This document shows positions 19,998 through 28,510 of a stretch of DNA of 64,000 nucleotides, piece after piece. The DNA comes from Alcaligenes endophyticus. GTDB taxonomy: Bacteria > Pseudomonadota > Gammaproteobacteria > Burkholderiales > Burkholderiaceae_B. The first letter of the stretch is position 1, and every line of letters starts with the position of its first letter. A model generated the notes under the pieces. The model searched no databases, had not been told where the DNA came from, and saw only the letters and a program-made list of their open reading frames with translations. The DNA lies in contig NZ_JAPKND010000001.1 of the NCBI RefSeq assembly GCF_026344035.1, forward strand, positions 248,001 through 312,000, in the 5' to 3' direction. Made by a program: the position numbers and the translations under genes.

Positions 19998-21272
19998 TTA
20001 TAGACGCAAATCAGAGTCTTTGCTGGCGAACACATACTTCAGGTCATACAAGACATGCTCGTCACGACCCAACTTGCGCACGCCATCAGCGCCTAGTGCG
20101 GCAAACTCGCTGTGTGCTACGGCTATCACAATGCCATCATAAGTGCTTTGCGCAGGCTCTTGGACCGGAGTAATACCGTACTCGCGCTGAGCCGCTTCGG
20201 CATCGACCCAAGGATCGTACACATCCACTTGAACATCGTATTGCTTTAACTCTTGAATAATGTCGATCACACGTGTGTTACGCAAGTCGGGACAGTTCTC
20301 TTTGAATGTTAGACCCAACATTAATACGCGTGCACCTTGTACTTGAATACGCTTTTTAGTCATCGCTTTCACAAGCTGCGATGCCACGTAGGCCCCCATG
20401 GAGTCATTGAGACGACGTCCCGCCAAAATGATTTCAGGGTGATAACCGATAGACTGTGCTTTATGCGTTAGGTAGTAGGGATCAACACCAATGCAGTGAC
20501 CGCCCACCAAGCCTGGCCGGAATGGCAGGAAATTCCATTTTGTACCGGCCGCCTCTAACACTTCCAGCGTATCAATATTGAGACGGTTAAAAATCAATGC
20601 CAGTTCGTTAATCAATGCAATGTTAACGTCGCGTTGCGTGTTTTCAATGACCTTGGCTGCTTCTGCTACACGAATAGAGCTGGCCTTATAAGTACCCGCC
20701 ACAATAATTTCGCCGTACAGTTGGTCTACTAGGTCTGCTACTTCGGGCGTAGAGCCAGAAGTCACCTTACGAATAGTGGGCAAACGATGTTGTTTATCAC
20801 CGGGATTAATCCGCTCGGGGCTATAACCGGCGAAAAAATCTTCGTTGAAGCGTAAGCCCGAAACGCTTTCCAGCACTGGCACACAATCTTCTTCTGTGGC
20901 GCCCGGATACACTGTAGACTCATAAATAACGATATCGCCACGCTTCAATACTTTGCCCAAGGCTTCACTAGCACGAATCAAGGGGGTCAGATCGGGCTGC
21001 TTATAATCATCAATAGGGGTGGGCACGGTGACAATATACACGTTTGCGGCGGCCAAATCGGTGGCTTCACTGGTGTACTGCACATGCTGCGCCTGCTGCA
21101 ACTCTTCCGGCTCCACCTCTAGGGTGTGGTCCACTCCGTCCTTGAGCTCAGCCACGCGGCGAGCATTAATGTCATAAGCAATAACAGGACGCTTCTTACC
21201 AAACTCTACGGCGAGGGGTAAACCGACATAACCTAAGCCAACAACGGCTAGCTTGACATTCTCAAGATTCAA
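19998..21272 (-). CDS. UDP-N-acetylhexosamine 6-dehydrogenase, TviB/WbpO type
   Basis: Oxidises C6 of UDP-GlcNAc/GalNAc to the uronic acid with two NAD. 424 residues; Rossmann [16 protein letters not shown] at the N-terminus, catalytic cysteine in [13 protein letters not shown] (near 260), second NAD-fold [18 protein letters not shown]. The start is a TTG at 21272 with TTTGGAG seven bases upstream. Lies between the initiating transferase (65 bp gap) and the epimerase. An inverted repeat TGGCTTTTC / GAAAAGCCA (21301-21333) is in its leader. Confidence 0.92.
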   Translation of the reverse strand: MNLENVKLAVVGLGYVGLPLAVEFGKKRPVIAYDINARRVAELKDGVDHTLEVEPEELQQAQHVQYTSEATDLAAANVYIVTVPTPIDDYKQPDLTPLIRASEALGKVLKRGDIVIYESTVYPGATEEDCVPVLESVSGLRFNEDFFAGYSPERINPGDKQHRLPTIRKVTSGSTPEVADLVDQLYGEIIVAGTYKASSIRVAEAAKVIENTQRDVNIALINELALIFNRLNIDTLEVLEAAGTKWNFLPFRPGLVGGHCIGVDPYYLTHKAQSIGYHPEIILAGRRLNDSMGAYVASQLVKAMTKKRIQVQGARVLMLGLTFKENCPDLRNTRVIDIIQELKQYDVQVDVYDPWVDAEAAQREYGITPVQEPAQSTYDGIVIAVAHSEFAALGADGVRKLGRDEHVLYDLKYVFASKDSDLRL

Positions 21273-21337
21273 AATCTTTCTCCAAAGACATAAACGAATC
21301 TGGCTTTTCCTTCAGTAAGGGCAAGAAAAGCCAACCA

Positions 21338-22477
21338 CTAATCACGATCAACACGCTGCCTTAATGAGGGCAACAATAACCAAGAGGGACGGCGCCACGT
21401 CACCAAACGCGAGTACAGCCATATATAAGCCAGTGCAAACATCAACATGCTGGCAGACAGTATCCAGGCGTTATCCCACCAGATGGTAGCTGGGACCAAG
21501 CCTATCAAGGCTAACACCCACAGGTAGGGGGAGGTCATGGCATTGCACAAGGCTGGCAAGGCGCCGCGCTGTCCACGGCTAAACGTTACTCTTACTAAGC
21601 GTCGAAATACTAATTGATGCAAGTGTAATGCATCTGGCTGATCTACTGGTACACCGCGTTTGAAGCGTCTGCGCCATATAGAAAAAAGTGTTTCAAACAC
21701 CGGATAAAACAATACCGCCAAAGCATAAAACGGCGACACACTAGGGTTGCGCACCACCAACTGCACCGCCAGCTCTGCCAACATGAAACCGAGAAAATAG
21801 GCCCCACCGTCGCCTAGAAATACACGCCCAAAAGGGAAGTTCCAGACCAAGAACCCTAACGTGGCAGAAGCCAGCGAGGTAGCAATCAGAAAAATAGGAT
21901 AATCCTGTACCTGCCAGGCTACCAATGCCAACGACAAAGCCATTAAGGTGGCAATCATGCCAGCAAGGCCGTTCATGCCATCAATAATATTCAATGCATG
22001 GGTACAGCCGCCTACGGCGACCATGGTGAAGAACAGCGACACCGGCCAGTAGGCCAAAATCCAATCAGCCCAGGCTACACCGACGCGCGATACGCCTCCC
22101 AGTAGCCACCATGCAATGGCGGCGGATAAAAAAGCCGCAAGCAAACGCTTTAACGAACCTACATCTTTAGTGATGTCTTCGACCAAGCCTGCAACAAAGA
22201 CGGGCATAGCCGCGAGAAAAAGTACGGGCCACAACCAAGTTAGCGTCATGTTGCTAGGCCCGAGCACCATGAGTCCGGCAAAACTACCGGCCAAAATCGC
22301 CAAGCCGCCCACCCGTGGCGTTGCTCTGCTATGCGTGGCTTGTGGCTTAGTGAGATCAAAGTCGCCGGTCAACTTGCCATGCCAGCGCTCCGAAAACACA
22401 ATTAAACCACCCACCATAAAGGCGACGACACCAATGTACAGCCAGGTTAAGGGTTCCCCCATTTGAGGCATAGACAC
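21338..22477 (-). CDS. polyprenyl-phosphate HexNAc-1-phosphate transferase, WecA/WbpL type
   Basis: Starts glycan assembly by moving a HexNAc-1-phosphate onto undecaprenyl phosphate in the inner membrane. About 380 residues with around 11 hydrophobic helices. Motifs of the PNPT family are VEDITKDVG, NIIDGMNGLAG, VFLGDGGAYFLG and HLHQLVFRR (His-box cytoplasmic loop). First gene of the minus-strand glycan operon. Start choice: a GTG at 22477 has AAGG seven bases upstream; TTG 22483 and ATG 22471 are alternatives. Which HexNAc is used is not visible. Confidence 0.9.
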   Translation of the reverse strand: MSMPQMGEPLTWLYIGVVAFMVGGLIVFSERWHGKLTGDFDLTKPQATHSRATPRVGGLAILAGSFAGLMVLGPSNMTLTWLWPVLFLAAMPVFVAGLVEDITKDVGSLKRLLAAFLSAAIAWWLLGGVSRVGVAWADWILAYWPVSLFFTMVAVGGCTHALNIIDGMNGLAGMIATLMALSLALVAWQVQDYPIFLIATSLASATLGFLVWNFPFGRVFLGDGGAYFLGFMLAELAVQLVVRNPSVSPFYALAVLFYPVFETLFSIWRRRFKRGVPVDQPDALHLHQLVFRRLVRVTFSRGQRGALPALCNAMTSPYLWVLALIGLVPATIWWDNAWILSASMLMFALAYIWLYSRLVTWRRPSWLLLPSLRQRVDRD

Positions 22478-22619
22478 AGCCAAACCTTATAAAAAACAAT
22501 CTTTATTATGATCATCTCTGGCACAAGAAGCAGTGACCAGTCGCTTTTTTTGTTACTAAACCAAAACTTAAGCTTACCTGTTTAGCCTACTTTATTTGGC
22601 CACCCTATTCGCTCAATGC

Positions 22620-23591
22620 TTAAACCATTAATGCCTCACTACCAAGCGACGCGAAACTTTCCGCTGACTGTAATTCATTGCCACACTCTGTCAGTAAACG
22701 GCGCAGCCAACGGTGACTGGGCGAATGTCTGTTTCTCTCGTGCCATAGTTGATAAAACCGCATAGGAGGGAACTCAATGGGCGATTTCAATATTGCCAAG
22801 GGTAAAAGCCGACAGTAGAACTCGGCAAAATGACGAGAAGTGGTAAAGACCAGATCCGTATTTTGTAACAGATAAGGAGCGGATGCAAAGGATTGTGCAA
22901 CCACGCTTTCTTCTCTTTGTATACGCATACCTGCGAGTGTCATATCTACGACACCGCGCTGGTTTAACGAATACGGCATGGGCACCACATGGCGTGCACG
23001 TAAATAATCCTCTAGCTTCATCCCTTTGCGTACCAACGGATGAGTTGCCGCCACCAAACACACGATTTCGTCTTCGATCAATACCGATAAATGCATACGG
23101 TCGGGAGGTTCAGGCCAGTTTCCAATCACAACATCCAAATCACCTTCCGCAAGCGAACGCTCAAAGTCATAGCTAGCATCTAAGGAATGCAAACTTAGAC
23201 GCGCTTCCGGCGCCTCACGGCGGAGCCGCTCCACGACACTACCCACAAAAACAGGGGCTAAATAATCAGGTGCTCCTATGTGGAACTCGCTTCGACTAAC
23301 TTGGGGATCAAAAGTGTCTGGCGCATTAACCATGCAGTCAATCTCGGCCAATGCCCCTTTAGCATGAGCCAATAGTGAAATAGCTCGCTCGGTGGGCACC
23401 ATGCCGCCCTTCTCACGTACCAGCAAAGGATCTCCGATGATGTCGCGCAAACGCCGCAAGGCAGCGCTAATCGCCGGCTGCGACTGATTCATTTTAAATG
23501 CCGTACGCGATACGCTACGCTCAGTCACCAATAAACAAAATACCCGGAGCAGGTAGGTATCCATAGGATTATCGCCACGTCTAGCGGCCAT
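22620..23591 (-). CDS. LysR-family transcriptional regulator, probable ureide pathway control
   Basis: 323 residues, with an N-terminal winged helix (about 12-70, with SRTAFKMNQSQPAISAALRRLRDIIGD) and a LysR substrate domain. The ATG at 23591 is preceded by AAAGGAG. It is transcribed away from uraD-allA across 285 bp, the usual geometry for a LysR regulator of the divergent genes; control of purine-ureide breakdown is therefore inferred. The effector is unknown. Its 3' end faces the start of the glycan operon. Confidence 0.88.
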   Translation of the reverse strand: MAARRGDNPMDTYLLRVFCLLVTERSVSRTAFKMNQSQPAISAALRRLRDIIGDPLLVREKGGMVPTERAISLLAHAKGALAEIDCMVNAPDTFDPQVSRSEFHIGAPDYLAPVFVGSVVERLRREAPEARLSLHSLDASYDFERSLAEGDLDVVIGNWPEPPDRMHLSVLIEDEIVCLVAATHPLVRKGMKLEDYLRARHVVPMPYSLNQRGVVDMTLAGMRIQREESVVAQSFASAPYLLQNTDLVFTTSRHFAEFYCRLLPLAILKSPIEFPPMRFYQLWHERNRHSPSHRWLRRLLTECGNELQSAESFASLGSEALMV

Positions 23592-23876
23592 TAATCATCT
23601 CCTTTCAAGATCATTGCTGTGCTTCATGATGGCATAAGGCCAGAATACGCCTAGGCATATATCAGTTATAAGGCTAATTCTATTTTATTTATGAACAAAA
23701 ATCTTAAACTGAGCAGTTATCAGAACAAGAACCTTAGGTTTGGAGACATTTTTCTACTTAGCCACGCGCCCTGTGATTTAGGCCTGAAGTAAAAACCTAC
23801 CTAGACTCAGTGCTTGCAAGCGTTCAGGAGCGAGCCTCATTGTTGCTTTACTTCTGACAACACCACGGGAATCACT
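23592..23876. promoter_or_regulatory. divergent control region, LysR gene / uraD
   Basis: 285 bp with no credible ORF, AT-rich in its left part. It must hold both promoters and any LysR operator. One short inverted repeat is visible, AACTG-AG-CAGTT at 23707-23718, next to GTTATCAG; no convincing -35/-10 pair could be fixed by eye. Confidence 0.4.
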
Positions 23877-24413
23877 ATGAGCCAATCGACTACATCCTCC
23901 CGCTCTCTGAGCGATCTCACCGAACTAGATCAAGCCGCTTTTGTGCAGTACTTAGACGGTATTTTTGAACACTCGCCTTGGGTTGCTGAACGCAGTTGGA
24001 ATGCGCGCCCCTTCAACACTGTAGACGAGCTACACAAGCAAATGCTTACCGTGGTAGATCAAGCCAGCCATGAGGAGCAAAAAGCGCTTATCTGCGCTCA
24101 CCCAGAATTAGCGGGTAAAGAAGCCGAAGAAGGCTCATTAACGGCACACTCCACAGGTGAGCAAAAAGGAGCTGGCTTAGATCAGTGCACCGTGCAAGAG
24201 CTTGAGCGTCTACGCAGTTTAAACACTCGCTATCGTGAACGCTTTGGCTTTCCTTTTGTTATCGCTGTAAAAGGCTTGACGCGTCATCAGATTATGGACA
24301 AAGTAGACGCTCGCCTGAACAATGACACAGAGACTGAGTTTAGTACTTGCTTGCAAGAAATCGGCAAAATTGCCCGCTTCAGATTGGATGCGCTGTTTGC
24401 CTCGCCAAACTGA
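23877..24413 (+). CDS. uraD: 2-oxo-4-hydroxy-4-carboxy-5-ureidoimidazoline (OHCU) decarboxylase
   Basis: Last step of uric acid to (S)-allantoin. From the ATG at 23877 it is 178 residues, typical of UraD; the frame is open from a TTG at 23814, but GGGA precedes the ATG and the family begins near here. Family landmarks: EHSPWVAERSW with the catalytic histidine, AHPELAGKEA, and RFGFPFVIAVKG. No urate oxidase, hydroxyisourate hydrolase or allantoinase gene is in the window, so the rest of the path must be elsewhere. Confidence 0.93.
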   Translation: MSQSTTSSRSLSDLTELDQAAFVQYLDGIFEHSPWVAERSWNARPFNTVDELHKQMLTVVDQASHEEQKALICAHPELAGKEAEEGSLTAHSTGEQKGAGLDQCTVQELERLRSLNTRYRERFGFPFVIAVKGLTRHQIMDKVDARLNNDTETEFSTCLQEIGKIARFRLDALFASPN

Positions 24414-24441
24414 TCGCTAAGCACGTTCAGCTAGTCTACCC

Positions 24442-24487
24442 AAGGGGCAGTATTTGGCATCCTCAGCCAAATACGTGCCCTTTGTTT
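24442..24487 (+). terminator. likely terminator between uraD and allA
   Basis: GGGCAGTATTTGGC (24445-24458) pairs with GCCAAATACGTGCCC (24466-24480) around a 7-base loop, with one small internal mismatch, followed by TTTGTTTC. The T run is interrupted, so it may be only partial. It suggests allA has its own promoter in the following 70 bases. Confidence 0.6.
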
Positions 24488-24553
24488 CTGGCTGCTCTAT
24501 ATTATGGCGTGTAACCAATCTAGGTTGACACGCTTTTTTGTATAAGGATTGTC

Positions 24554-25051
24554 ATGACTATCACTTTAAAACTGGAAACACTGACCGCAGAAGCATTCAA
24601 ACCCTTTGGCGATGTCATTGAAGCTTCTGATTCGGTGCAGCATTTCACTATTAACGATGGCAATACCGAACGTTACCATGATCTGGCCAATATCGAGCCA
24701 GGCCAAGATGGCAAAGCTATCGTGTCTATTTTCCGAGGCTTACCGCGCACTTTGCCCTTTACCGTTGAGATGATGGAGCGTCATCCCAAAGCTAGCCAAG
24801 CCTTTATTCCTACTAATGGGGAACCGTACCTCGTCATCGTGGCCCCCGCAGGACAAGCTCCGAAAGCTGACGAACTGCGGCTATTTTTAGCACAAGGCAC
24901 ACAGGGAGTGAACTACGCAACGGGTGTTTGGCACCACCCCCTGATGGCACTAAACAAGATAGGGGACTTTATTGTGATTGATCGGAAGGGGCCAGGCGAT
25001 AATTGTGATGTCATCCAGCTAGAAGAGCACGCGATCATTGAAGCTTTGTGA
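24554..25051 (+). CDS. allA: ureidoglycolate lyase
   Basis: Splits (S)-ureidoglycolate into glyoxylate and urea. 165 residues, the usual AllA length; N-terminal LTAEAFKPFGDVIEA and the family-defining GVWHHPLMALNKIGDFIVIDR are clear. AAGGA lies five bases before the ATG. The product glyoxylate is the substrate of the gcl module 3.5 kb downstream, so the cluster has a coherent path. Confidence 0.95.
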   Translation: MTITLKLETLTAEAFKPFGDVIEASDSVQHFTINDGNTERYHDLANIEPGQDGKAIVSIFRGLPRTLPFTVEMMERHPKASQAFIPTNGEPYLVIVAPAGQAPKADELRLFLAQGTQGVNYATGVWHHPLMALNKIGDFIVIDRKGPGDNCDVIQLEEHAIIEAL

Positions 25052-25214
25052 TGAGCAGATGCGGGCACAGCCCATCTAAGAAAAAAGCCCCTGCCCGCCC
25101 AGTGTCAGGGTTGAGAGGGCCTAACTGCAAGCTACTAACATACCTACTTTAGAGCAAACCAGTAAGATCTTATGCTCTATTACAAGCCGTTTTAACTTAA
25201 CTAAGGAGCATCCT

Positions 25215-25400
25215 ATGCCTTTAATCAACGTACAGCTTTTTGAGGGTCGCAGCACAGAAATAAAGCGTGAACTTGCTCAAGCCCTTACTGCAGAGGCTTG
25301 TCGCGTATTGGGCTGTGGCAAAGACGCTGTCGACATTATTTTCACTGATATCAAGCGTTCTGACTGGGCACGCGCTGGTGAGCTGTGGTCCGATAAATAG
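25215..25400 (+). CDS. small tautomerase, 4-oxalocrotonate tautomerase family
   Basis: 61 residues, the size of 4-OT subunits. The catalytic N-terminal Pro follows the initiator Met (MPLINVQLFEGRSTEIKREL), and an Arg at about position 11 of the mature chain fits the family active site. TAAGGAG lies 7 bases before the ATG, so it is a real gene. Its substrate here is unknown; it sits between allA and the purine permease, which hints at a ureide or purine role but does not show it. Confidence 0.85.
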   Translation: MPLINVQLFEGRSTEIKRELAQALTAEACRVLGCGKDAVDIIFTDIKRSDWARAGELWSDK

Positions 25401-25921
25401 AAATAACACCACCTCAACTAAGCTCAAGTGCGACCTGCTTTATGCAGGTCGTCCTCTATTCAGGCTATCTCTCTCGAACCTATAATGGTTAAGGCTACTT
25501 AGGTGAAAAACCATACAGCTCAGCTAAAACCAACACTCGCCAAAAATTATTAACATAGTAGCTAGCAAAAAAACAGGTAGTAAATTCCCCGAGAGCCAAA
25601 AATAATTATGTGGCCATAAACCGTTACAAACCAAGGCCACTATAACTTGCGGGGTACGGACGGACAGCGCGTAATGTGCACTTGCTATATGTTTTTTGAT
25701 ATTCCACTTATCAATGCTAGGGCGCTTCCTGTAATACCGCCCCATCCTTTACCGTTATGCTCACGCTACCAGACATCGTAGCGTGGCCGCTCACTTCGCT
25801 GCTAAATAGCACACCTAGACAGTAAAAATCCTGCGTAAGCGGCCCGCCTCTGTCGTGCCACGCAATTGCTCACTTTTTGCGCGACCGGCGTCAACAACGT
25901 ATCACTAAGGAGACTGTTCCG
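25401..25921. other. 521 bp intergenic region before the purine permease
   Basis: No gene is well supported here. It starts with a hairpin after the tautomerase (25431-25451), then a TATAAT at 25481-25486 without a good -35 box. Next is AT-rich DNA with a weak minus-strand 73-codon frame (25524-25745). Finally there is an inverted repeat CACGCTA-N10-TAGCGTG at 25762-25785, about 140 bp before the permease ATG and a possible operator. The unusual length suggests regulatory DNA or a decayed gene. Confidence 0.5.
25431..25451 (+). terminator. hairpin after the tautomerase gene
   Basis: Perfect 8 bp stem CGACCTGC / GCAGGTCG with a TTTAT loop, 30 bases after the stop codon. It is followed by TCCTCTATTC, not a proper T run, so termination may be weak or Rho-assisted. 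Confidence 0.5.
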
Positions 25922-27373
25922 ATGTCAGCTAATACCTTGGCAAACTCCAATCCTCGTTACGAACAAGGTGGAGTCGATGAAGTTTTGCCGTTTAGCCGCC
26001 TTGCTACACTTGGCCTACAACACGTCATGGTCATGTACGCGGGAGCTATCGCTGTTCCTCTCATTATTGGCGCGGCGCTCAATCTGAGCAAAGATCAAAT
26101 TACTTTACTCATTACGGCTGACCTATTGTGCTGCGGCCTGATCACCATCATTCAATCATGGGGCGTAGGTATTTTTGGTATTCGTTTACCAGTCATGATG
26201 GGTGTATCGTTCGCGGCGGTCACTCCTATGATCGCCATTGGTCAAAACCCCGAGCTAGGCATCACAGGCATATTTGGCGCATGTATCTTAGCCGGTGCTT
26301 TCAGTATCCTGATTTCACCCATATTTAGCCGATTAATGGGACTTTTCCCGCCCGTGGTGACTGGGACGATTATTACTGTCATTGGCATCACGCTCATGCG
26401 CGTCGGCCTGAACTGGGCGGGTGGAGGTAGCCCCCTGACCAAAGACACCACGACTGGACAAATGATCCCTAATCCTGACTTCGGCTCACCCGATAACTTG
26501 CTCATCGCCATTGGCGTGCTGGTGCTTATCTTAGTTATCACTAAATTTGCACGCGGCTTTGTGGCTAACGTTGCCGTTTTAATTGGCTTGCTCGCTGGCT
26601 TTCTCGCCTCTCTGGCCATGGGAAAAATTTCTTTTAATGGTCTCGATGAGGCTAAGTGGTTTGCCATTGTTAGGCCATTCGAGTTTGGCTACCCGACCTT
26701 TAATTTCAGCGCTGCTGCCGTCATTTCACTCATCATGATCGTTATCATGGTGGAATCACTTGGCATGTTTTTGGCTTTAGGCTCTATTTGTGGCCGCCAT
26801 CCTACTCGCGAGGATCTGGTACGAGGCTTGCGTACCGACGGTCTAGGTACACTAGTAGGCGGTATTTTAAATACCTTCCCGCACAGCTCCTTTTCACAAA
26901 ACGTAGGGCTAGTTAGCGTAACGGGGGTACGTAGTCGTTGGGTGTGCGTGATGGGCGGTGTGTTTCTCATCTTGCTGGGCGTGTTCCCCAAAATGGCCTT
27001 TGTCGTCGCTTCTATTCCTCATTATGTATTGGGTGGTGCAGGCATAGTCATGTTCGGTATGGTTGCCTCAACAGGGATCAGAATTTTGTTGTCAGCAGAC
27101 CTAAGCAAGAATCGTTACAACCCCTACATTATTGCTATCAGCTTGGGCTTTGGCATGATTCCACTAGTGAGTGAGGGCTTACTGAGCAAAATGCCTGAGT
27201 CGTTACAGCCTTTGCTGCATAGCGGGATTTTGCTAGCCGCTGTATCCGCCATTATCTTGAACCTGTTCTTTAACGGCATGAGAACGCCCGTGGGTCACAC
27301 GAGCGAGGTGGGTTCGAGCAAGAAAGCCTCTGAAGCAGAGAACGACCTGGCATCTTCCCCCTTAAAGCGTTGA
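25922..27373 (+). CDS. purine (xanthine/urate) permease, NCS2/NAT family
   Basis: Inner-membrane proton symporter for xanthine or uric acid. From the ATG at 25922 (AAGGAG nine bases upstream) it has 483 residues and about 12-14 hydrophobic helices. The NAT signature QNVGLVSVTGVRSR lies near residue 325, and GLQHVMVMYAGAIAVPLIIG is the typical first helix with the conserved QH. The frame extends to 25877, which would add 15 polar residues and is unlikely. Neighbouring uraD and allA suggest urate or another oxidised purine as substrate; allantoin is not a usual NCS2 substrate. Confidence 0.92.
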   Translation: MSANTLANSNPRYEQGGVDEVLPFSRLATLGLQHVMVMYAGAIAVPLIIGAALNLSKDQITLLITADLLCCGLITIIQSWGVGIFGIRLPVMMGVSFAAVTPMIAIGQNPELGITGIFGACILAGAFSILISPIFSRLMGLFPPVVTGTIITVIGITLMRVGLNWAGGGSPLTKDTTTGQMIPNPDFGSPDNLLIAIGVLVLILVITKFARGFVANVAVLIGLLAGFLASLAMGKISFNGLDEAKWFAIVRPFEFGYPTFNFSAAAVISLIMIVIMVESLGMFLALGSICGRHPTREDLVRGLRTDGLGTLVGGILNTFPHSSFSQNVGLVSVTGVRSRWVCVMGGVFLILLGVFPKMAFVVASIPHYVLGGAGIVMFGMVASTGIRILLSADLSKNRYNPYIIAISLGFGMIPLVSEGLLSKMPESLQPLLHSGILLAAVSAIILNLFFNGMRTPVGHTSEVGSSKKASEAENDLASSPLKR

Positions 27374-27391
27374 CGTTTTTTACTGCCCTAA

Positions 27392-27410
27392 GCCCCTGTT
27401 GAGCAGGGGC
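27392..27410. terminator. bidirectional hairpin between convergent genes
   Basis: GCCCCTG and CAGGGGC pair over a TTGAG loop between the permease and the convergent LysR gene. No T run follows on either strand, so it may be a weak terminator or an exonuclease barrier. Confidence 0.45.
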
Positions 27411-27481
27411 ATCAGAAAGTCAATCGCGCTTGTATAGCGGTAACCCCGAACACATAACAACATGGGGACATTTTAGGGCGC

Positions 27482-28399
27482 CTAGAGAATAGCTTCTCCA
27501 TCCCAGTATCCGGGGGTATTATAAATAGCCCGCAAATAGTCGATAAAGCGTCTGACCTTGGCTGGCAGATAGCGTTGCTGCTGATATACGGCTTGAATAT
27601 CGTAACTAGGCAGCTCAAACCCATCTAGTACGGTTACTAACTCACCGCGCTTGAGCTCAGGTTGAATTTCCCAAGTAGAGCGCCATCCTATGCCCCAACC
27701 CTGCTTTACCCAATTGAACAGAAGCTCACCATCGTTGCAATCCAGATCGCCGTCCACGCGCACTGCAAAAGGCTTCCCATCACGCAGGAAGGTCCAGCCA
27801 CGCTGCTGCCCTCCTTGTAGGTTAAATGCCAAGCAATTATGGCGCACCAAGTCCTCGGGGACCTTGGGCAGGCCATAGCGTTCGAAATAATCAGGGGTTC
27901 CACACACTACCCTACGGTTAGGAAACAAGCGTACAGCCACGTAGTTGGGATCAGTCACCTCGCCAATGCGCAAGGCCATGTCGTACCCCTCGCGTACCAA
28001 ATCCACCACGCTATCAGTAAAGTTAAAAGAAAGCTTAAGTTCAGGATAGCGTTGCTTAAAACTAATAGCATGCGGCGCCACATGACGACGGCCAAATGCA
28101 GCCGGAGCAGACACTACTAAGTGCCCCCGAACGACCTTACGTTGAGCACTAATACTAGCCTCGGCCTCTTCGAAGTCCCTAAGTATCTGTCTGCACTGCT
28201 CAAGAAACTGCTCACCGAGATCAGTCAGCGTCAACCCACGGGTAGAGCGGTGCATTAACCGTACCCCCAAACGCTGTTCCAATGCATCCAAGCGCCTTCC
28301 CATCACAACTGGGGTGACTCCTTCGACTAAGGAAGCAGCCGCAAAACTGCCTTTTTCGGCCACCAAAACGAAACTACGAATTTCTGTATATCGGCTCAT
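27482..28399 (-). CDS. LysR-family regulator, probable control of gcl operon
   Basis: 305 residues. HTH at about 5-62 (AEKGSFAAASLVEGVTPVVMGRRLDALEQRLG) and a CrgA-type substrate domain. TTGGAG precedes the ATG. It is divergent from gcl with 111 bp between, which strongly suggests it controls the glyoxylate genes; the effector may be glyoxylate or a ureide, not shown. The 3' end converges on the permease. Confidence 0.9.
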   Translation of the reverse strand: MSRYTEIRSFVLVAEKGSFAAASLVEGVTPVVMGRRLDALEQRLGVRLMHRSTRGLTLTDLGEQFLEQCRQILRDFEEAEASISAQRKVVRGHLVVSAPAAFGRRHVAPHAISFKQRYPELKLSFNFTDSVVDLVREGYDMALRIGEVTDPNYVAVRLFPNRRVVCGTPDYFERYGLPKVPEDLVRHNCLAFNLQGGQQRGWTFLRDGKPFAVRVDGDLDCNDGELLFNWVKQGWGIGWRSTWEIQPELKRGELVTVLDGFELPSYDIQAVYQQQRYLPAKVRRFIDYLRAIYNTPGYWDGEAIL

Positions 28400-28411
28400 T
28401 CAATACTCCAA

Positions 28412-28433
28412 GTATCGATAGAATCAATCGTAC
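28412..28433. promoter_or_regulatory. candidate LysR operator between regulator and gcl
   Basis: Dyad GTATCGAT-N7-ATCGTAC with a perfect TATCGATA at its left end, 12-30 bases before the regulator ATG and about 80 bp before gcl. The spacing resembles T-N11-A LysR boxes. Seen by eye only. Confidence 0.4.
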
Positions 28434-28510
28434 CACCAATTCAAACCGAGGCCATCACTCTCTATTATCTTTCTATGTAATTTCGTCAACCAATGATTTA
28501 GGAGACATCA

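Noticed and set aside
24524-24540. TTGACA before allA as a promoter -35 box
   Set aside because: TATAAG lies only 10 bases downstream and no -10 box is found at 16-18 bases.
25079-25112. Minus-strand terminator-like hairpin (CCCTG / CAGGG, then GCTTTTTT) after allA
   Set aside because: Only 5 bp stem with a long loop, and no minus-strand gene nearby that would need it.
25524-25745. 73-codon minus-strand frame with one hydrophobic stretch
   Set aside because: No usable ribosome site (AAGG is too close to the ATG), no family resemblance and an AT-rich intergenic setting; I treat it as chance.
26242-26667. 141-codon minus-strand frame inside the purine permease
   Set aside because: Antisense of conserved membrane helices with no recognisable domain.
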